From: DATMTS01 sp035564555
Lineage (GTDB): Bacteria; Actinomycetota; Actinomycetes; Actinomycetales; Microbacteriaceae
NCBI GenBank assembly: GCA_035564555.1
Contig: DATMTS010000051.1
Coordinates: 1 to 24,925 of the forward strand
Direction of reading: 5' to 3'
DNA length: 24,925 nucleotides
Both the position numbers and the translations under genes were made by a program. Of the stretch, positions 8,548 through 16,410 are shown piece by piece; the stretch's first letter is position 1; each line of letters opens with the position of its first letter. The notes beneath the pieces were generated by a model. The model had not been told where the DNA came from. It worked only from the letters and a program-made list of their open reading frames with translations, and ran no database searches.

Positions 8548-9096
8548 TCAGCCGCCCGCGCCGACCTGCTCCTTCAATGCGCCTGGCTGCTGCGTCTCGG
8601 CGCTCTGACTTCCGCCGCCCGTAGCGGCTGAAGCGGGCCCGTTCAGGGCATCCAAGGCGCGACGCAGAGCCGTGCTGGAGGTCGAGACGGTGTAAGGAAA
8701 GTAGACGACTTCCACTCCGACGGCCGCGAACTCGCGCTCCAGGCGCATGCCCTTCTCGGTGCCGCGCCAGTCGTCGCCCTTGAAGAACACGTCGAAGCGC
8801 AGATGCCGCCAGGTGTCCAGTTTGTTCGGCAGGACCTCGGCGAACACCTCGTCGACGAAGTCGATGTGCCGCACGACCTCCATGCGCTCCGCCAGGGGCA
8901 CGATCGGGCTGATGCCCTTGCTCTCGCGCAGCATCTCGTCGGAGACGACGCCGGCGATCAGCCAGTCGCACTCCGTCTTGGCGTGCTTGAGGATGTTCAG
9001 GTGACCGACATGAAAGAGGTCGAACGCGCCCGCCGCGTAGCCGATGCGCAGGCCGTCGGTGTGACGTGCTTCCGGTCGCTCCAGGTGCTTGTGCAT
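8548..9096 (-). CDS. TagD-like cytidylyltransferase (nucleotidyltransferase superfamily)
   Basis: The 182-residue product carries GAFDLFHVGH (residues 23-32), the HxGH nucleotide-binding motif of the cytidylyltransferase/RfaE superfamily. It also has KGDDW (106-110), which matches the GDDW of glycerol-3-phosphate cytidylyltransferases, and VSTSSTALRR (136-145), the equivalent of the ISSTxLR triphosphate-binding motif. The family couples CTP to a phosphorylated alditol or sugar. The last about 30 residues are low-complexity and look like a tail. The start ATG 9094-9096 shares a base with the stop of the sugar transferase (TGATG), so translation is coupled. A longer frame to 9243 exists but is only the overlapping upstream gene. 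CDP-glycerol or a CDP-alditol for decorating the polymer is the likely product; this is inference. Confidence 0.82.
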   Translation of the reverse strand: MHKHLERPEARHTDGLRIGYAAGAFDLFHVGHLNILKHAKTECDWLIAGVVSDEMLRESKGISPIVPLAERMEVVRHIDFVDEVFAEVLPNKLDTWRHLRFDVFFKGDDWRGTEKGMRLEREFAAVGVEVVYFPYTVSTSSTALRRALDALNGPASAATGGGSQSAETQQPGALKEQVGAGG

Positions 9097-10622
9097 CAGT
9101 ACGCTCCAACCGGATGCAGGACGACCTTGAACGTTCGCCAGATCAGCATCAGGTCGCCGATCAGTGACCAGTTCTCGACGTAGTAGAGGTCGAGTCGCAC
9201 ACTCTCGTCCCAGCTCAGATCGCTGCGCCCGTTGACCTGCCACAGACCGGTGAGCCCGGGCTTGATGTAGAGGCGGCGATGCACGTGCTTCTCGTAGCCC
9301 TGCACCTCGCTGGGCAATGGAGGACGCGGCCCGACCAGGCTCATGTCCCCGACGAAGACATTCCAGAGTTGCGGCAGTTCGTCGAGCGAATACTTGCGCA
9401 GCACCCGGCCGGCCCGGGTGACGCGCGGGTCGTTCTTCATCTTGAACAGCACGCCGGCGCCCTGATTCTGCTCGATGAGCCCCGTGCGGTCGGATTCGGC
9501 TGTCGCGACCATGCTGCGGAATTTGCGCATCAGGAATGTGCGGCTGTTGCGGCCGACGCGCTCCTGGGTGAAGATCACGCCGCCGGGGCTGTCGAAGTGC
9601 ACGACGATCGCGATGGCCAGCAGCAGCGGTGAGAGCAGCAGCAGCGCCGTTCCCGAGACGACGACGTCGAAGAGCCGTTTGAGCACATGCTTGCCGCCCT
9701 CGAACTGCGGGATTTCCACGTGGATCAACGGAAGTCCCTCGACCGGGCGGAAGTGGATGCGCGGTCCGGCCACGTCGGTCAGCTTGGCGGCCAGCACGAG
9801 TTCGGTGGCCGTTCCCTCCAGTTGCCAGCTGAGGTCGCGGATGAAGGCGGTGTCGTCACTCGGATGCCCCGTCACGATCACGGTGTCGACCTCGAGGTTG
9901 GCCGCCGCCATGCCGATGGTCGTGAGGTCCGCGACAATCGGCACCTTGCCTGCGTCGCACGGCAGGGAGTCGGTCTGCGGTGCATCGGCCTGCTGCGTAT
10001 CCACCGCGGCTCCCAAGACGTTGTACATCGCGCCTGAGCTCGCATTGATGCGATCGACGACGTATGACACGTCTTCGCGGGATCCGGCGACCAGTGCGCG
10101 GGAGAGGTAGTGTCCTCGTTCGCGTTGCGCAGTCAGCCAGCGCCGCCACAGCCATCTGCTCGTCATCAGCCCGGCCAATCCGAACGGCAGCGCGAGCATG
10201 AAGAATCCGCGCGCCACTTCGATCTTCACGATCACGAAGACGATGGCGAGCAGGCCGAAGGTGAAGACGCTTGCCGCGGCCACCCGGCGATATTCACTCA
10301 CGCCGACCCCTGTGATGCGGTGGTCTCTGGTGCGATAGGCCCAGAGTGACAGCATCCAGGTGGTCACGATCAGTAGCGAGATGGTGGCATACAGGGCCGC
10401 GAACTCGGGACTCGTGCCGTCGGTGGGGTCGCTGCCGAAGCGGGTCACGAGCGCAACGGCGACCGTGACGAGCACGATCACCGAGTCGGTCAGGCGCAGG
10501 CGATTGCGATAGCTTCGCGCCCACATGCGTTCCGCAGACAGGCCTGCGCCCGCACGGAAGCCGGCGCGGCGCGGAGTGAGCGCGGCCTCGATGGAGCCGA
10601 TGCGGTGTTTGACCTCACTCAT
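9096..10622 (-). CDS. Polyprenyl-phosphate sugar-1-phosphate transferase (initiating transferase, WcaJ/CpsE type)
   Basis: This 508-residue protein has several membrane segments between residues about 45 and 155, a CoA-binding-like cytoplasmic domain around 175-290 (ALVAGSREDV), then another membrane helix after KRLFD (315-319). The C-terminal bacterial sugar transferase domain contains ERVGRNSRTFLMRKFRSM, LDELPQLWN (413-421), GDMSLVGPRP and YIKPGLTGLWQV (452-463). The conserved Asp-Glu of LDELPQ and the Arg of GPRP are present. The enzyme moves a sugar-1-phosphate from its UDP carrier to undecaprenyl phosphate and so starts each repeat unit. ATG 10622 is preferred, but a GTG four codons upstream (10634) has AAGGA three bases before it, so the start is uncertain. 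The stop overlaps the start of the TagD-like gene. Confidence 0.93.
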   Translation of the reverse strand: MSEVKHRIGSIEAALTPRRAGFRAGAGLSAERMWARSYRNRLRLTDSVIVLVTVAVALVTRFGSDPTDGTSPEFAALYATISLLIVTTWMLSLWAYRTRDHRITGVGVSEYRRVAAASVFTFGLLAIVFVIVKIEVARGFFMLALPFGLAGLMTSRWLWRRWLTAQRERGHYLSRALVAGSREDVSYVVDRINASSGAMYNVLGAAVDTQQADAPQTDSLPCDAGKVPIVADLTTIGMAAANLEVDTVIVTGHPSDDTAFIRDLSWQLEGTATELVLAAKLTDVAGPRIHFRPVEGLPLIHVEIPQFEGGKHVLKRLFDVVVSGTALLLLSPLLLAIAIVVHFDSPGGVIFTQERVGRNSRTFLMRKFRSMVATAESDRTGLIEQNQGAGVLFKMKNDPRVTRAGRVLRKYSLDELPQLWNVFVGDMSLVGPRPPLPSEVQGYEKHVHRRLYIKPGLTGLWQVNGRSDLSWDESVRLDLYYVENWSLIGDLMLIWRTFKVVLHPVGAY

Positions 10623-10987
10623 CGCCGGGCACACCCGTCCTTCGGCCAGGCGGGAGACCCGCGGACGAACGCGCCGCGACGAACTGGAGCGGTCGTTGAA
10701 CCGCTGGATGCTGGAGTGGTGCGATCGACGAATCCATGGCTACCTCAGGCGTGCAGTTGCGAAGCTTGACGTCGTCGGCCGACGGGCAAGCGGGGCGACC
10801 GATATCCTCAAATGAGGATTACTCGACTGCTCACTCCGAACATACCGTATATGAGGATTCCTCGTGTACCCAGTATGGGGTATTCCTATTGGCGGGCGCC
10901 TGCCGTCGCCATCGTCAACGTCCCCAACGAACCGGATTCACGGCAGGTCTGGCGGGTCGGGGCGCACAGCGTGCCCGCACGGCGCGG
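10623..10987. promoter_or_regulatory. 365-base upstream region of the initiating transferase, with palindrome cluster
   Basis: No convincing gene lies here. The part from 10801 to 10890 is AT-rich against the rest of the window and holds four palindromes in a row: ATCCTCA-AA-TGAGGAT (10804-10819), ATAC-C-GTAT (10842-10850), GAGGA-T-TCCTC (10853-10863) and TACCC-AGTATG-GGGTA (10867-10882). ATGAGGATT also occurs as a direct repeat at 10812-10820 and 10851-10859. The transferase gene is read leftwards from here, so this is its likely control region, with a leader of about 180-240 bases. No clear housekeeping -35/-10 pair was identified on the minus strand. The upstream gene on the same strand ends at 10988. 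Confidence 0.5.
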
Positions 10988-11563
10988 TCAGGTTGCGCGC
11001 GCTGCGGCCTTCGCGGCCTTCTTGTTCTCCCGGACCTTTTTCAGTGACTCGGGGTCGACGATGTCGGCCACGGAACGGAACGCATCCGGGTCGCCGTACG
11101 GTGCGCTGACCTCACGCCAGCCCGCGCCGTCGTAGCCGTACTGCTTACCGAGCAGGGCGAGGAAGATCTTCGCCTTCTGCTCGCCGAATCCCGGCAGCGT
11201 CCTCAGCCGGCGGAAGACTTCGGCGCCGTCCGGGTCGCCGGAGGTCCAGATCTGGGCCGCGTCGCCGTTCCACTCGCTCGCGAGCTTCTCGCAGAGGGCC
11301 TGTACACGGGCCGCCATCGACCCGGGAAAGCGGTGCACCGACGGGGGAGTGCGGAAGAGTTCGACGAAGGCCTCCGGATCGTGCGAGGCGATGGATGCGG
11401 CGTCGAATGACCCGAGTCGGCCCGCGATCTTCGCGGGGCCGGAGAACGCGGTCTCCATCGGGATCTGCTGATCGAGCAGCATGCCGATCATCAGCGCGAG
11501 CGGGTCCGTTGAGAGCAACTGGTCGGCGTCGCCGTCGCCGGTGATGTGCAGTGTGCCGGTCAT
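10988..11563 (-). CDS. HhH-GPD-type base-excision DNA repair protein
   Basis: The 191-residue product is all-helical in character and carries the helix-hairpin-helix LPGFGEQKAK (residues 123-132), preceded by LMIGMLLDQQIPMETAFSGP (24-43), which corresponds to the LVGxxLxQQ segment of EndoIII/AlkA-type glycosylases. It matches the short actinobacterial family usually called HhH-GPD-type base excision DNA repair protein. It would bind DNA and might remove a damaged base. The catalytic Asp usually found about 20 residues after the hairpin is not obvious, and the C-terminus is Lys/Ala-rich (KKVRENKKAAKAAARAT), so the activity is uncertain. It has no functional link to the polysaccharide genes on its left. 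Confidence 0.8.
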   Translation of the reverse strand: MTGTLHITGDGDADQLLSTDPLALMIGMLLDQQIPMETAFSGPAKIAGRLGSFDAASIASHDPEAFVELFRTPPSVHRFPGSMAARVQALCEKLASEWNGDAAQIWTSGDPDGAEVFRRLRTLPGFGEQKAKIFLALLGKQYGYDGAGWREVSAPYGDPDAFRSVADIVDPESLKKVRENKKAAKAAARAT

Positions 11564-11650
11564 GTGCTCATCCTGCCACCAGACCGGACGCCGCGGCTAT
11601 CGCCTCCCGCCGCTCTCGTCGCGTCGGATTCCGCCGTCAGGGCTCGCGGC

Positions 11651-12691
11651 TCAGCGGCCGCCCTCGAGCTTCCTGTGCCGCTGGGCGATGCCCGCGACGC
11701 CGTAGGGATAGTCCTCGACCTGTGGGGCGCTCGCCGTGGTGAGACGGTCGAGCTCATCGGTGCCGAGCGTGAGGCGGGTCGCTCCGAGGTTGTCCTCGAG
11801 TTGCTGGACGGTGCGGGCCCCGAGGATCACCGAGGTGACCGCGGGCTGAGCGCCGACCCAGGCCAGAGCGACCTGTGAACGGGACGCCCCATGGGTATCC
11901 GCGATCTCGCTCACGGCGTCGATGATGTCCCAGGTGCGCTGGCTGGCGTTTCGTGCGGCCCACGCCTCCATTCCACGCTCCGGGTTCTCGCCCAGGCGTG
12001 TCGACCCGGTGGGAGGTACATCCCTTTGGTACTTGCCGGTCAGCCACCCGCCGCCGAGTGGAGACCACGGAAGCAGGCCGATCCCGGCATCGAGTGCAGC
12101 AGGCACGACCTCGTGTTCGATGCCGCGTACGAGCAGGCTGTACTGCGGCTGAAGCGAGACCGGCAGACTCCAGCCGTGCCGCTCGGCGAGCTGCACGGCC
12201 TTCGCGAGCTGCCAGCCGAGGTAGTTCGAGAACCCGTAGTAGCCGATCTTGCCGGCGGTCACGGCATCGTCGAGAAAGCGCAGTGTCTCGTCGAGCGGCG
12301 TGAGCGCATCCCACGCGTGCATCTGGTAAAGGTCGATGTGATCGACGCCGAGCCGGCGAAGCGAATCGTCGAGTGCGGTGCGCAGGTGTCGCCGACTGAG
12401 CCCGAGATCGTTCGGGCCCTCGCCCATGGGAAAGCGGCCCTTGGTCGCGATGACGACCCGCTTGGCCTCGGTGGGATGGGTGGCGAGCCAGCGCCCGATG
12501 ATCCGCTCGCTCTCGCCGGAGCTGTAGACGTCGGCGGTGTCGATGAAGTTGCCACCGGCCGCCAGATAGGCGTCGATCATCGCGTGCGAGGTCGATTCGT
12601 CGGCCTCTGCTCCGAATGTCATCGTTCCGAGCGCCTGCTCGAAGACGACGGCACCGCTGCGGCCGAGCGTGCGGTAGGTGGACGCGTTCAT
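11651..12691 (-). CDS. Aldo/keto reductase
   Basis: The 346-residue protein has the complete catalytic tetrad of the aldo/keto reductase superfamily: Asp51 and Tyr56 in DTADVYSSGESE, Lys84 in IATKGRF and His125 in YQMHAWD. GFSNYLGWQL, SLQPQYSLLVR and LPWSPLGGGWLTGKY are standard barrel segments, and the NADPH-binding end SVILGARTVQQLEDNLGA is present. It probably reduces small aldehydes or ketones in the cytoplasm with NADPH; the physiological substrate cannot be told. ATG 12691 is chosen because GAGGAG (12699-12704 on the plus-strand coordinates) lies seven bases upstream of it; a start five codons further upstream has no such site. It is a single gene on the minus strand. Confidence 0.92.
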   Translation of the reverse strand: MNASTYRTLGRSGAVVFEQALGTMTFGAEADESTSHAMIDAYLAAGGNFIDTADVYSSGESERIIGRWLATHPTEAKRVVIATKGRFPMGEGPNDLGLSRRHLRTALDDSLRRLGVDHIDLYQMHAWDALTPLDETLRFLDDAVTAGKIGYYGFSNYLGWQLAKAVQLAERHGWSLPVSLQPQYSLLVRGIEHEVVPAALDAGIGLLPWSPLGGGWLTGKYQRDVPPTGSTRLGENPERGMEAWAARNASQRTWDIIDAVSEIADTHGASRSQVALAWVGAQPAVTSVILGARTVQQLEDNLGATRLTLGTDELDRLTTASAPQVEDYPYGVAGIAQRHRKLEGGR

Positions 12692-12743
12692 GGTGATGCT
12701 CCTCAACGGGTTGCGGCGCCGGTCGGATGCCGGGCCGCACTCA

Positions 12744-12773
12744 GCGTAAGATCCGGGCGGGCCTGCGGTCCAA
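12744..12773 (-). promoter_or_regulatory. Possible promoter of the aldo/keto reductase gene
   Basis: On the minus strand TTGGAC (12768-12773) is followed after 18 bases by TTACGC (12744-12749), about 50 bases before the ATG. The -35 is good but the -10 is poor, so this is only a candidate. Confidence 0.3.
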
Positions 12774-12841
12774 CAGGAAAAAGTGCTGCCATCCAGAAGT
12801 GCAGTCGATCGATGACACGCGGGACCGGCATCGACGTTCGC

Positions 12842-13164
12842 TCAGTCGCAGGCGAACAGGCTGTTGGTTAGCCTGGTATCCATGACGCCGTAGCCTCCAA
12901 GCGTGGGATCGCGGGAGTAGAAGGTCGATGCGAATTTTTCGGTTGCGTGGTCGACTGAATCGGTGAGCGTCCAGTCGAGGTCATAGATGGGCTGGGTCGC
13001 CTCTCCCCAGGTGTCGACGGCACGCGCCGGGGGGAGCCTGCCAGCGGAACATCGGCCGGCATTGTCGTTGCGATCGTGAATGTCACCAAACGCCGCACGT
13101 GCGCTGTCCTGGGCTCGATGAACTTCGGACTTGATGAACTTCCGGCTTGGCGAGCCCGCAACGA
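12842..13164 (-). pseudogene. Truncated 3' remnant of an unidentified gene
   Basis: On the minus strand a frame ending in TGA (12842-12844) is open back to 13297, where a TGA at 13298-13300 closes it. It has no ATG, GTG or TTG start before its last 14 codons. The about 107 codons outside the neighbouring gene read like a real protein C-terminus, with segments such as AFGDIHDRNDNAGRCSAG, DTWGEATQPIYDLDWTLTD and GYGVMDTRLTNSLFACD, mixed aromatic and acidic residues and few Arg/Pro runs. The frame abuts the stop of the cell-wall-binding protein (13165-13167) and would be joined to it by a -1 shift. I do not recognise the family. It may be the tail of a deleted gene, or a C-terminal domain cut off by a frameshift. 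A second minus-strand frame here (12868-13161) looks like a shadow. Confidence 0.5.
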
Positions 13165-14994
13165 CTACTTGTGCCGCTCGTGCGCCTCGGCGATCAGAGC
13201 GGGAAGCCCCGCTTGTGCAGGCGTGATGGTCGGGACAGCCGATCCCGCTGCCGGCGAGACCAGCTGGGGCGAGACCGAGGAGTCGGCGCGCACGGAATCA
13301 GCGTAGACCGTCGGTGAGCAGGAGGTGAGGTTCTCCACCGCCGAGTTGAGCACGCTCGTGCCGCCGATGATCCAGTAGGTCGATACTCCGAGTCGTGTTT
13401 CGTGGGTGAGCTCGTCGTAGGGGATGCAGGTCGACGTGGCCAGCAGCAGTGGAGCGCCGACGACACCGGCGACGGCCGAGATCGAGAGCGCGTCGGCGAA
13501 GCCGAACGCGGTCGTCACGAACGCGCTGTCGGCGAACGGGAAGACCTGCGAGTTCACGGCCTGCGCGGTGAGGAAGCGGTTGGCTCCGCCGAGTCGCAGA
13601 ACCGTTGTGGCGCCGGCACGATTCTCAAGGGAGTGCTGGATGCCCGCGGATACTGTGGCCGTGCCGCCGACCACATAGGTGCGCAGCGGTTCGAAGCTGC
13701 TGATCAGTGCCGTCGTCGCCGAGTCGAGCGACGACGCGTTGCCCTTGACGAGAATGAGCGGCGAGCCCTGATAGCCCGCAGCCGAGCCCGCGACAAGCGC
13801 GTCGGGATAGTTGGCACCGGTCGCGACGAAGACCGAGTCGAGCGGACCGTTGGATGCGTACGTGGGGAAAGCGTCGCTGGCGATCGCCCTCGAGGTGGCG
13901 TAACGGTCGAGGCCGCTGACGCGTCTGATCCCGGCTGCGGGGACCAACTTCGCGAGCGAGCTGAACACGCCGGCACTCACCGCGGACGGGCCGCCGACAA
14001 CCACGATCCGAGGCGGCTGCAACCGCTTGAGCTCGTTCGCGACTGTGGCGGGTACGGATGTCGGATTGACCAGAAGGAGCGGGCCACCCTCGTAGGCCGC
14101 CGCGGCACTCGCGCTGAGTGCGTCCGGGTAGGAGAGACCGTCGGCGATGTAGGCGACGTTCGCGTCTCCAGCACCATAGAAGGTGCTGGAGATGGTGGTC
14201 GAGGTGGCGAACCGGCTGGCACCCGCGATCCGCCCGCTGAGCCATCCCCATTCGCCCACGGCACCGTCGACTCCCGTCACGTCCTGACCGACGGTGACCG
14301 TCACGGGCACCGCGTCATACAGGTCGGGTGAATTCTGGTAGTACTGCGTGGAGAACGACGGCGAGAGCGGGTCGTCATCGGCGAAGCGCACGAGGTAGGT
14401 GCCCGGGTTCAGACCGCCGATGGTGTAGTTGCTTCCTGGCTTCGCGTTTCCGCTCGCCGTGCTGCGAACGAGTTCGAACAAGCCCGTCGACTGGTTCCAC
14501 AGGTAGGCCCGAAAAGAGGTGAAGTCGTCGACCGGACCGGTCACGGTGCCGCTGATCCGGCCGGAAGCCCGCTGCGTGACGTTCAGACCTGACGTGTTCT
14601 GAGTGACCGTGACGACGGTGGCCTGATCTTCGTACGGCGTGTTCCCGTACCAGATCGGCGCATTGGCACCCTGGTCGGATTGTGTGGCGTCGAACTCGAT
14701 GCGGTAGCGGCCGGCCGGTACACCGCCGACGGACCATGCACCCGAGCTCGACGTGGTGGAGTAGTCGCTGCGGAACTCGGCCCCGTTACCGGTCAGGGCG
14801 TAGACGTGGACGACCGTCTGGGGCAACTCGCGCCCCGAAGCCGCGCCGTAAGTGATCTGTCCGCTGAGCGTGTAGGTCGATGTCGTCGCCATGGCGGACT
14901 GCGGCATCAGGCCGACGCCGAGCAGAAAGGCGCTGAGGGATGCCGCTGCCAGCAGAAGCCGGTGGGCGGTGTTGCGGCGGAGGGAGTGGGTCAC
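13165..14994 (-). CDS. Secreted cell-wall-binding repeat 2 (CWB2) protein
   Basis: The protein has 609 residues. Residues 1-36 form a Sec signal peptide: Arg-rich start, hydrophobic core LLLAAASLSAFLLGVGL, probable cleavage after SAMA. Two beta-sandwich modules of the carboxypeptidase-regulatory/SdrD_B-like kind follow (about 40-135 and 143-240), each with a G-x-I/V-x-G opening and a PG-x-Y-x-(I/V)-x-F end. Three CWB2 repeats then begin at RIAGASRFATS (255), RVSGLDRYATS (358) and RLGGANRFLTA (467), each with a YPDAL/FADAL and a VVGG/IIGG element. CWB2 domains bind anionic cell-wall polymers, so the protein is probably anchored non-covalently to the cell surface. No enzymatic domain was seen. 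The start is GTG 14994 with no clear ribosome binding site. No sortase motif is present at the C-terminus. Confidence 0.9.
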   Translation of the reverse strand: MTHSLRRNTAHRLLLAAASLSAFLLGVGLMPQSAMATTSTYTLSGQITYGAASGRELPQTVVHVYALTGNGAEFRSDYSTTSSSGAWSVGGVPAGRYRIEFDATQSDQGANAPIWYGNTPYEDQATVVTVTQNTSGLNVTQRASGRISGTVTGPVDDFTSFRAYLWNQSTGLFELVRSTASGNAKPGSNYTIGGLNPGTYLVRFADDDPLSPSFSTQYYQNSPDLYDAVPVTVTVGQDVTGVDGAVGEWGWLSGRIAGASRFATSTTISSTFYGAGDANVAYIADGLSYPDALSASAAAAYEGGPLLLVNPTSVPATVANELKRLQPPRIVVVGGPSAVSAGVFSSLAKLVPAAGIRRVSGLDRYATSRAIASDAFPTYASNGPLDSVFVATGANYPDALVAGSAAGYQGSPLILVKGNASSLDSATTALISSFEPLRTYVVGGTATVSAGIQHSLENRAGATTVLRLGGANRFLTAQAVNSQVFPFADSAFVTTAFGFADALSISAVAGVVGAPLLLATSTCIPYDELTHETRLGVSTYWIIGGTSVLNSAVENLTSCSPTVYADSVRADSSVSPQLVSPAAGSAVPTITPAQAGLPALIAEAHERHK

Positions 14995-15057
14995 CGGGCG
15001 AGCCTACCGAAGGCGTGCAGCCGCCGAGAGCCCCCCTGCAGGGGTCCGCGCAATGCC

Positions 15058-16317
15058 TCACACCAGGTAGGTCGCGTCTCGCACTCGTTCGATCGTGAGC
15101 GCGCTCATGCCCGTGATCGCCGCGTCGAAGCCCAGCCTGCCCGCGACGATGCGCGGAGCAGAGGGGATGCGGCCGGTGAGGCGGCGTGCCAGTTGCTCGG
15201 CGGCGACGTCTGCGTACCGGGCGAATGCCCCGCTGAGCACGATCACCCGAGGCGCAAGCACCACGGCGACCGCGGCACAGGTCAGGGCGAGGTTGTCGAA
15301 GAACGACTCACTGGCGCGCAGAGCATCCTGGTCGCCCTCGTCGGCTCGGCTCATCATCGAGCGGAAACCGGGCCCGATGCGGCGGTCGACGTGCCCGGTG
15401 CTCTGCGGCGCGTAGGGGAACACCTCGGACGATATCCGAGACTCCATATCGCCCTCGTCGGTGAAGTAGCGGGAGAACGAATCGCGCGAGGTCAGCAGGT
15501 AGCCCACCTCACCGGCCGACGACCGGAATCCATGGTAGATGCGGTGATCGCTGACGATGCCGACGCCGATTCCGGCACCGAGAACGAGCGATGCGGCGCT
15601 CTGCGACCCCTCAGCGGCCCCGGCGAGAAGTTCGCCGTAGACCGTCGCATTCGCATCGTTCTCCAGGTAGACGGGCAGGCCGACCCGGTCGGAGGCGATC
15701 CGCGCGAGCGGCAGGTCATGCCAGTCGAGTTCGTTCGACAGCAGCACCGATCCCCCGTCGACGATTCCGGGAAGCGTGATGCCGATCGCCGAGACCGGCA
15801 CCGCCGCGGCCGTCGTACCGCTGAGCGCGTCGAGAAGGTGCAGGAGGCCGTCGAGCCGGGCGCTCGCGGGATTCGATTGCGCGAAGTCGAAATGCTCGGA
15901 CTGCTCGAAGACGACGGTGCCGGCGAGGTCGACGATGCGCCCGCGTGCCGTGTTGTCGTTGACGTCGACCACCAGCACGGTGCGCACGCTGGATACGTAG
16001 CGCAGCAGGATCGATGGCCGCCCCGGCGACGAGCGATCGACACCCGCCACCTCGATCGCCCCCTCTGCGATGAGCGCCGCAGACAGGCGTTCGACGGTCG
16101 CAGAACCGAGACCCGTTCGCTTGCGGATCTCGCGACGCGAGAGGGGGCCGGCCAGGCGCAGCTGATCGAGGATGGCGGTTCGATTGATCTCGGTGACGTC
16201 GCGCGTGGTCGCCGTGCGCACCGCGGCTTGACCGGACGGCCGATGTGCGGAGGACGCCGGAGCATCCTGCGATCCGGCCGATCGCTCTTTCGGTCTTTGG
16301 GTCACGATCAACATCAT
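15058..16317 (-). CDS. ROK family transcriptional regulator
   Basis: About 419 residues from ATG 16317. A winged helix-turn-helix domain (about 41-95: TRDVTEINRTAILDQLRL, LSRREIRKRTGL) is followed by the actin-like ROK sugar-binding fold, with VLVVDVNDN as the phosphate-1-like loop, ITLPGIVDGG, ENDANATVYGE and LGAGIGVGIVSDHRIYHGF. The usual ROK zinc site (E-x-G-H followed by a C-x-C cluster) is missing: the equivalent place reads GEVGYLLTSRD, so a sugar-kinase function is unlikely and a pure repressor is favoured. It is divergent from the solute-binding protein gene and probably controls that operon and itself by binding the palindromes between them. The start is uncertain: ATGs at 16317 and 16314 and a GTG at 16305 are in frame, and none has a strong ribosome binding site. 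The frame is open to 16428. Confidence 0.88.
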   Translation of the reverse strand: MMLIVTQRPKERSAGSQDAPASSAHRPSGQAAVRTATTRDVTEINRTAILDQLRLAGPLSRREIRKRTGLGSATVERLSAALIAEGAIEVAGVDRSSPGRPSILLRYVSSVRTVLVVDVNDNTARGRIVDLAGTVVFEQSEHFDFAQSNPASARLDGLLHLLDALSGTTAAAVPVSAIGITLPGIVDGGSVLLSNELDWHDLPLARIASDRVGLPVYLENDANATVYGELLAGAAEGSQSAASLVLGAGIGVGIVSDHRIYHGFRSSAGEVGYLLTSRDSFSRYFTDEGDMESRISSEVFPYAPQSTGHVDRRIGPGFRSMMSRADEGDQDALRASESFFDNLALTCAAVAVVLAPRVIVLSGAFARYADVAAEQLARRLTGRIPSAPRIVAGRLGFDAAITGMSALTIERVRDATYLV

Positions 16318-16320
16318 ATT

Positions 16321-16331
16321 GATTGCAAATC
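16321..16331. promoter_or_regulatory. Palindrome next to the ROK regulator start
   Basis: GATT-GCA-AATC is a perfect short inverted repeat lying four bases upstream of the regulator's ATG, in an AT-rich patch. It is a candidate autoregulatory site, but such short repeats also occur by chance. Confidence 0.3.
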
Positions 16332-16410
16332 GCACCGGCGCCATTTCCCGTGTTTCGATCGAAGTGCGCGCCCAACCAGCCAGCTGAGCCACGGAAAGCG
16401 CATCGATTCG

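Noticed and set aside
10525..10815. A plus-strand frame whose end (about 10680-10815) reads somewhat protein-like
   Set aside because: Its first part is antisense to the start of the sugar transferase, it has no ribosome binding site, and its tail is short. A remnant cannot be excluded but is not supported.
15033..15044. CCCC-TGCA-GGGG palindrome between the ROK and CWB2 genes
   Set aside because: The stem is only four bases with no U-tract, too weak to call a terminator.
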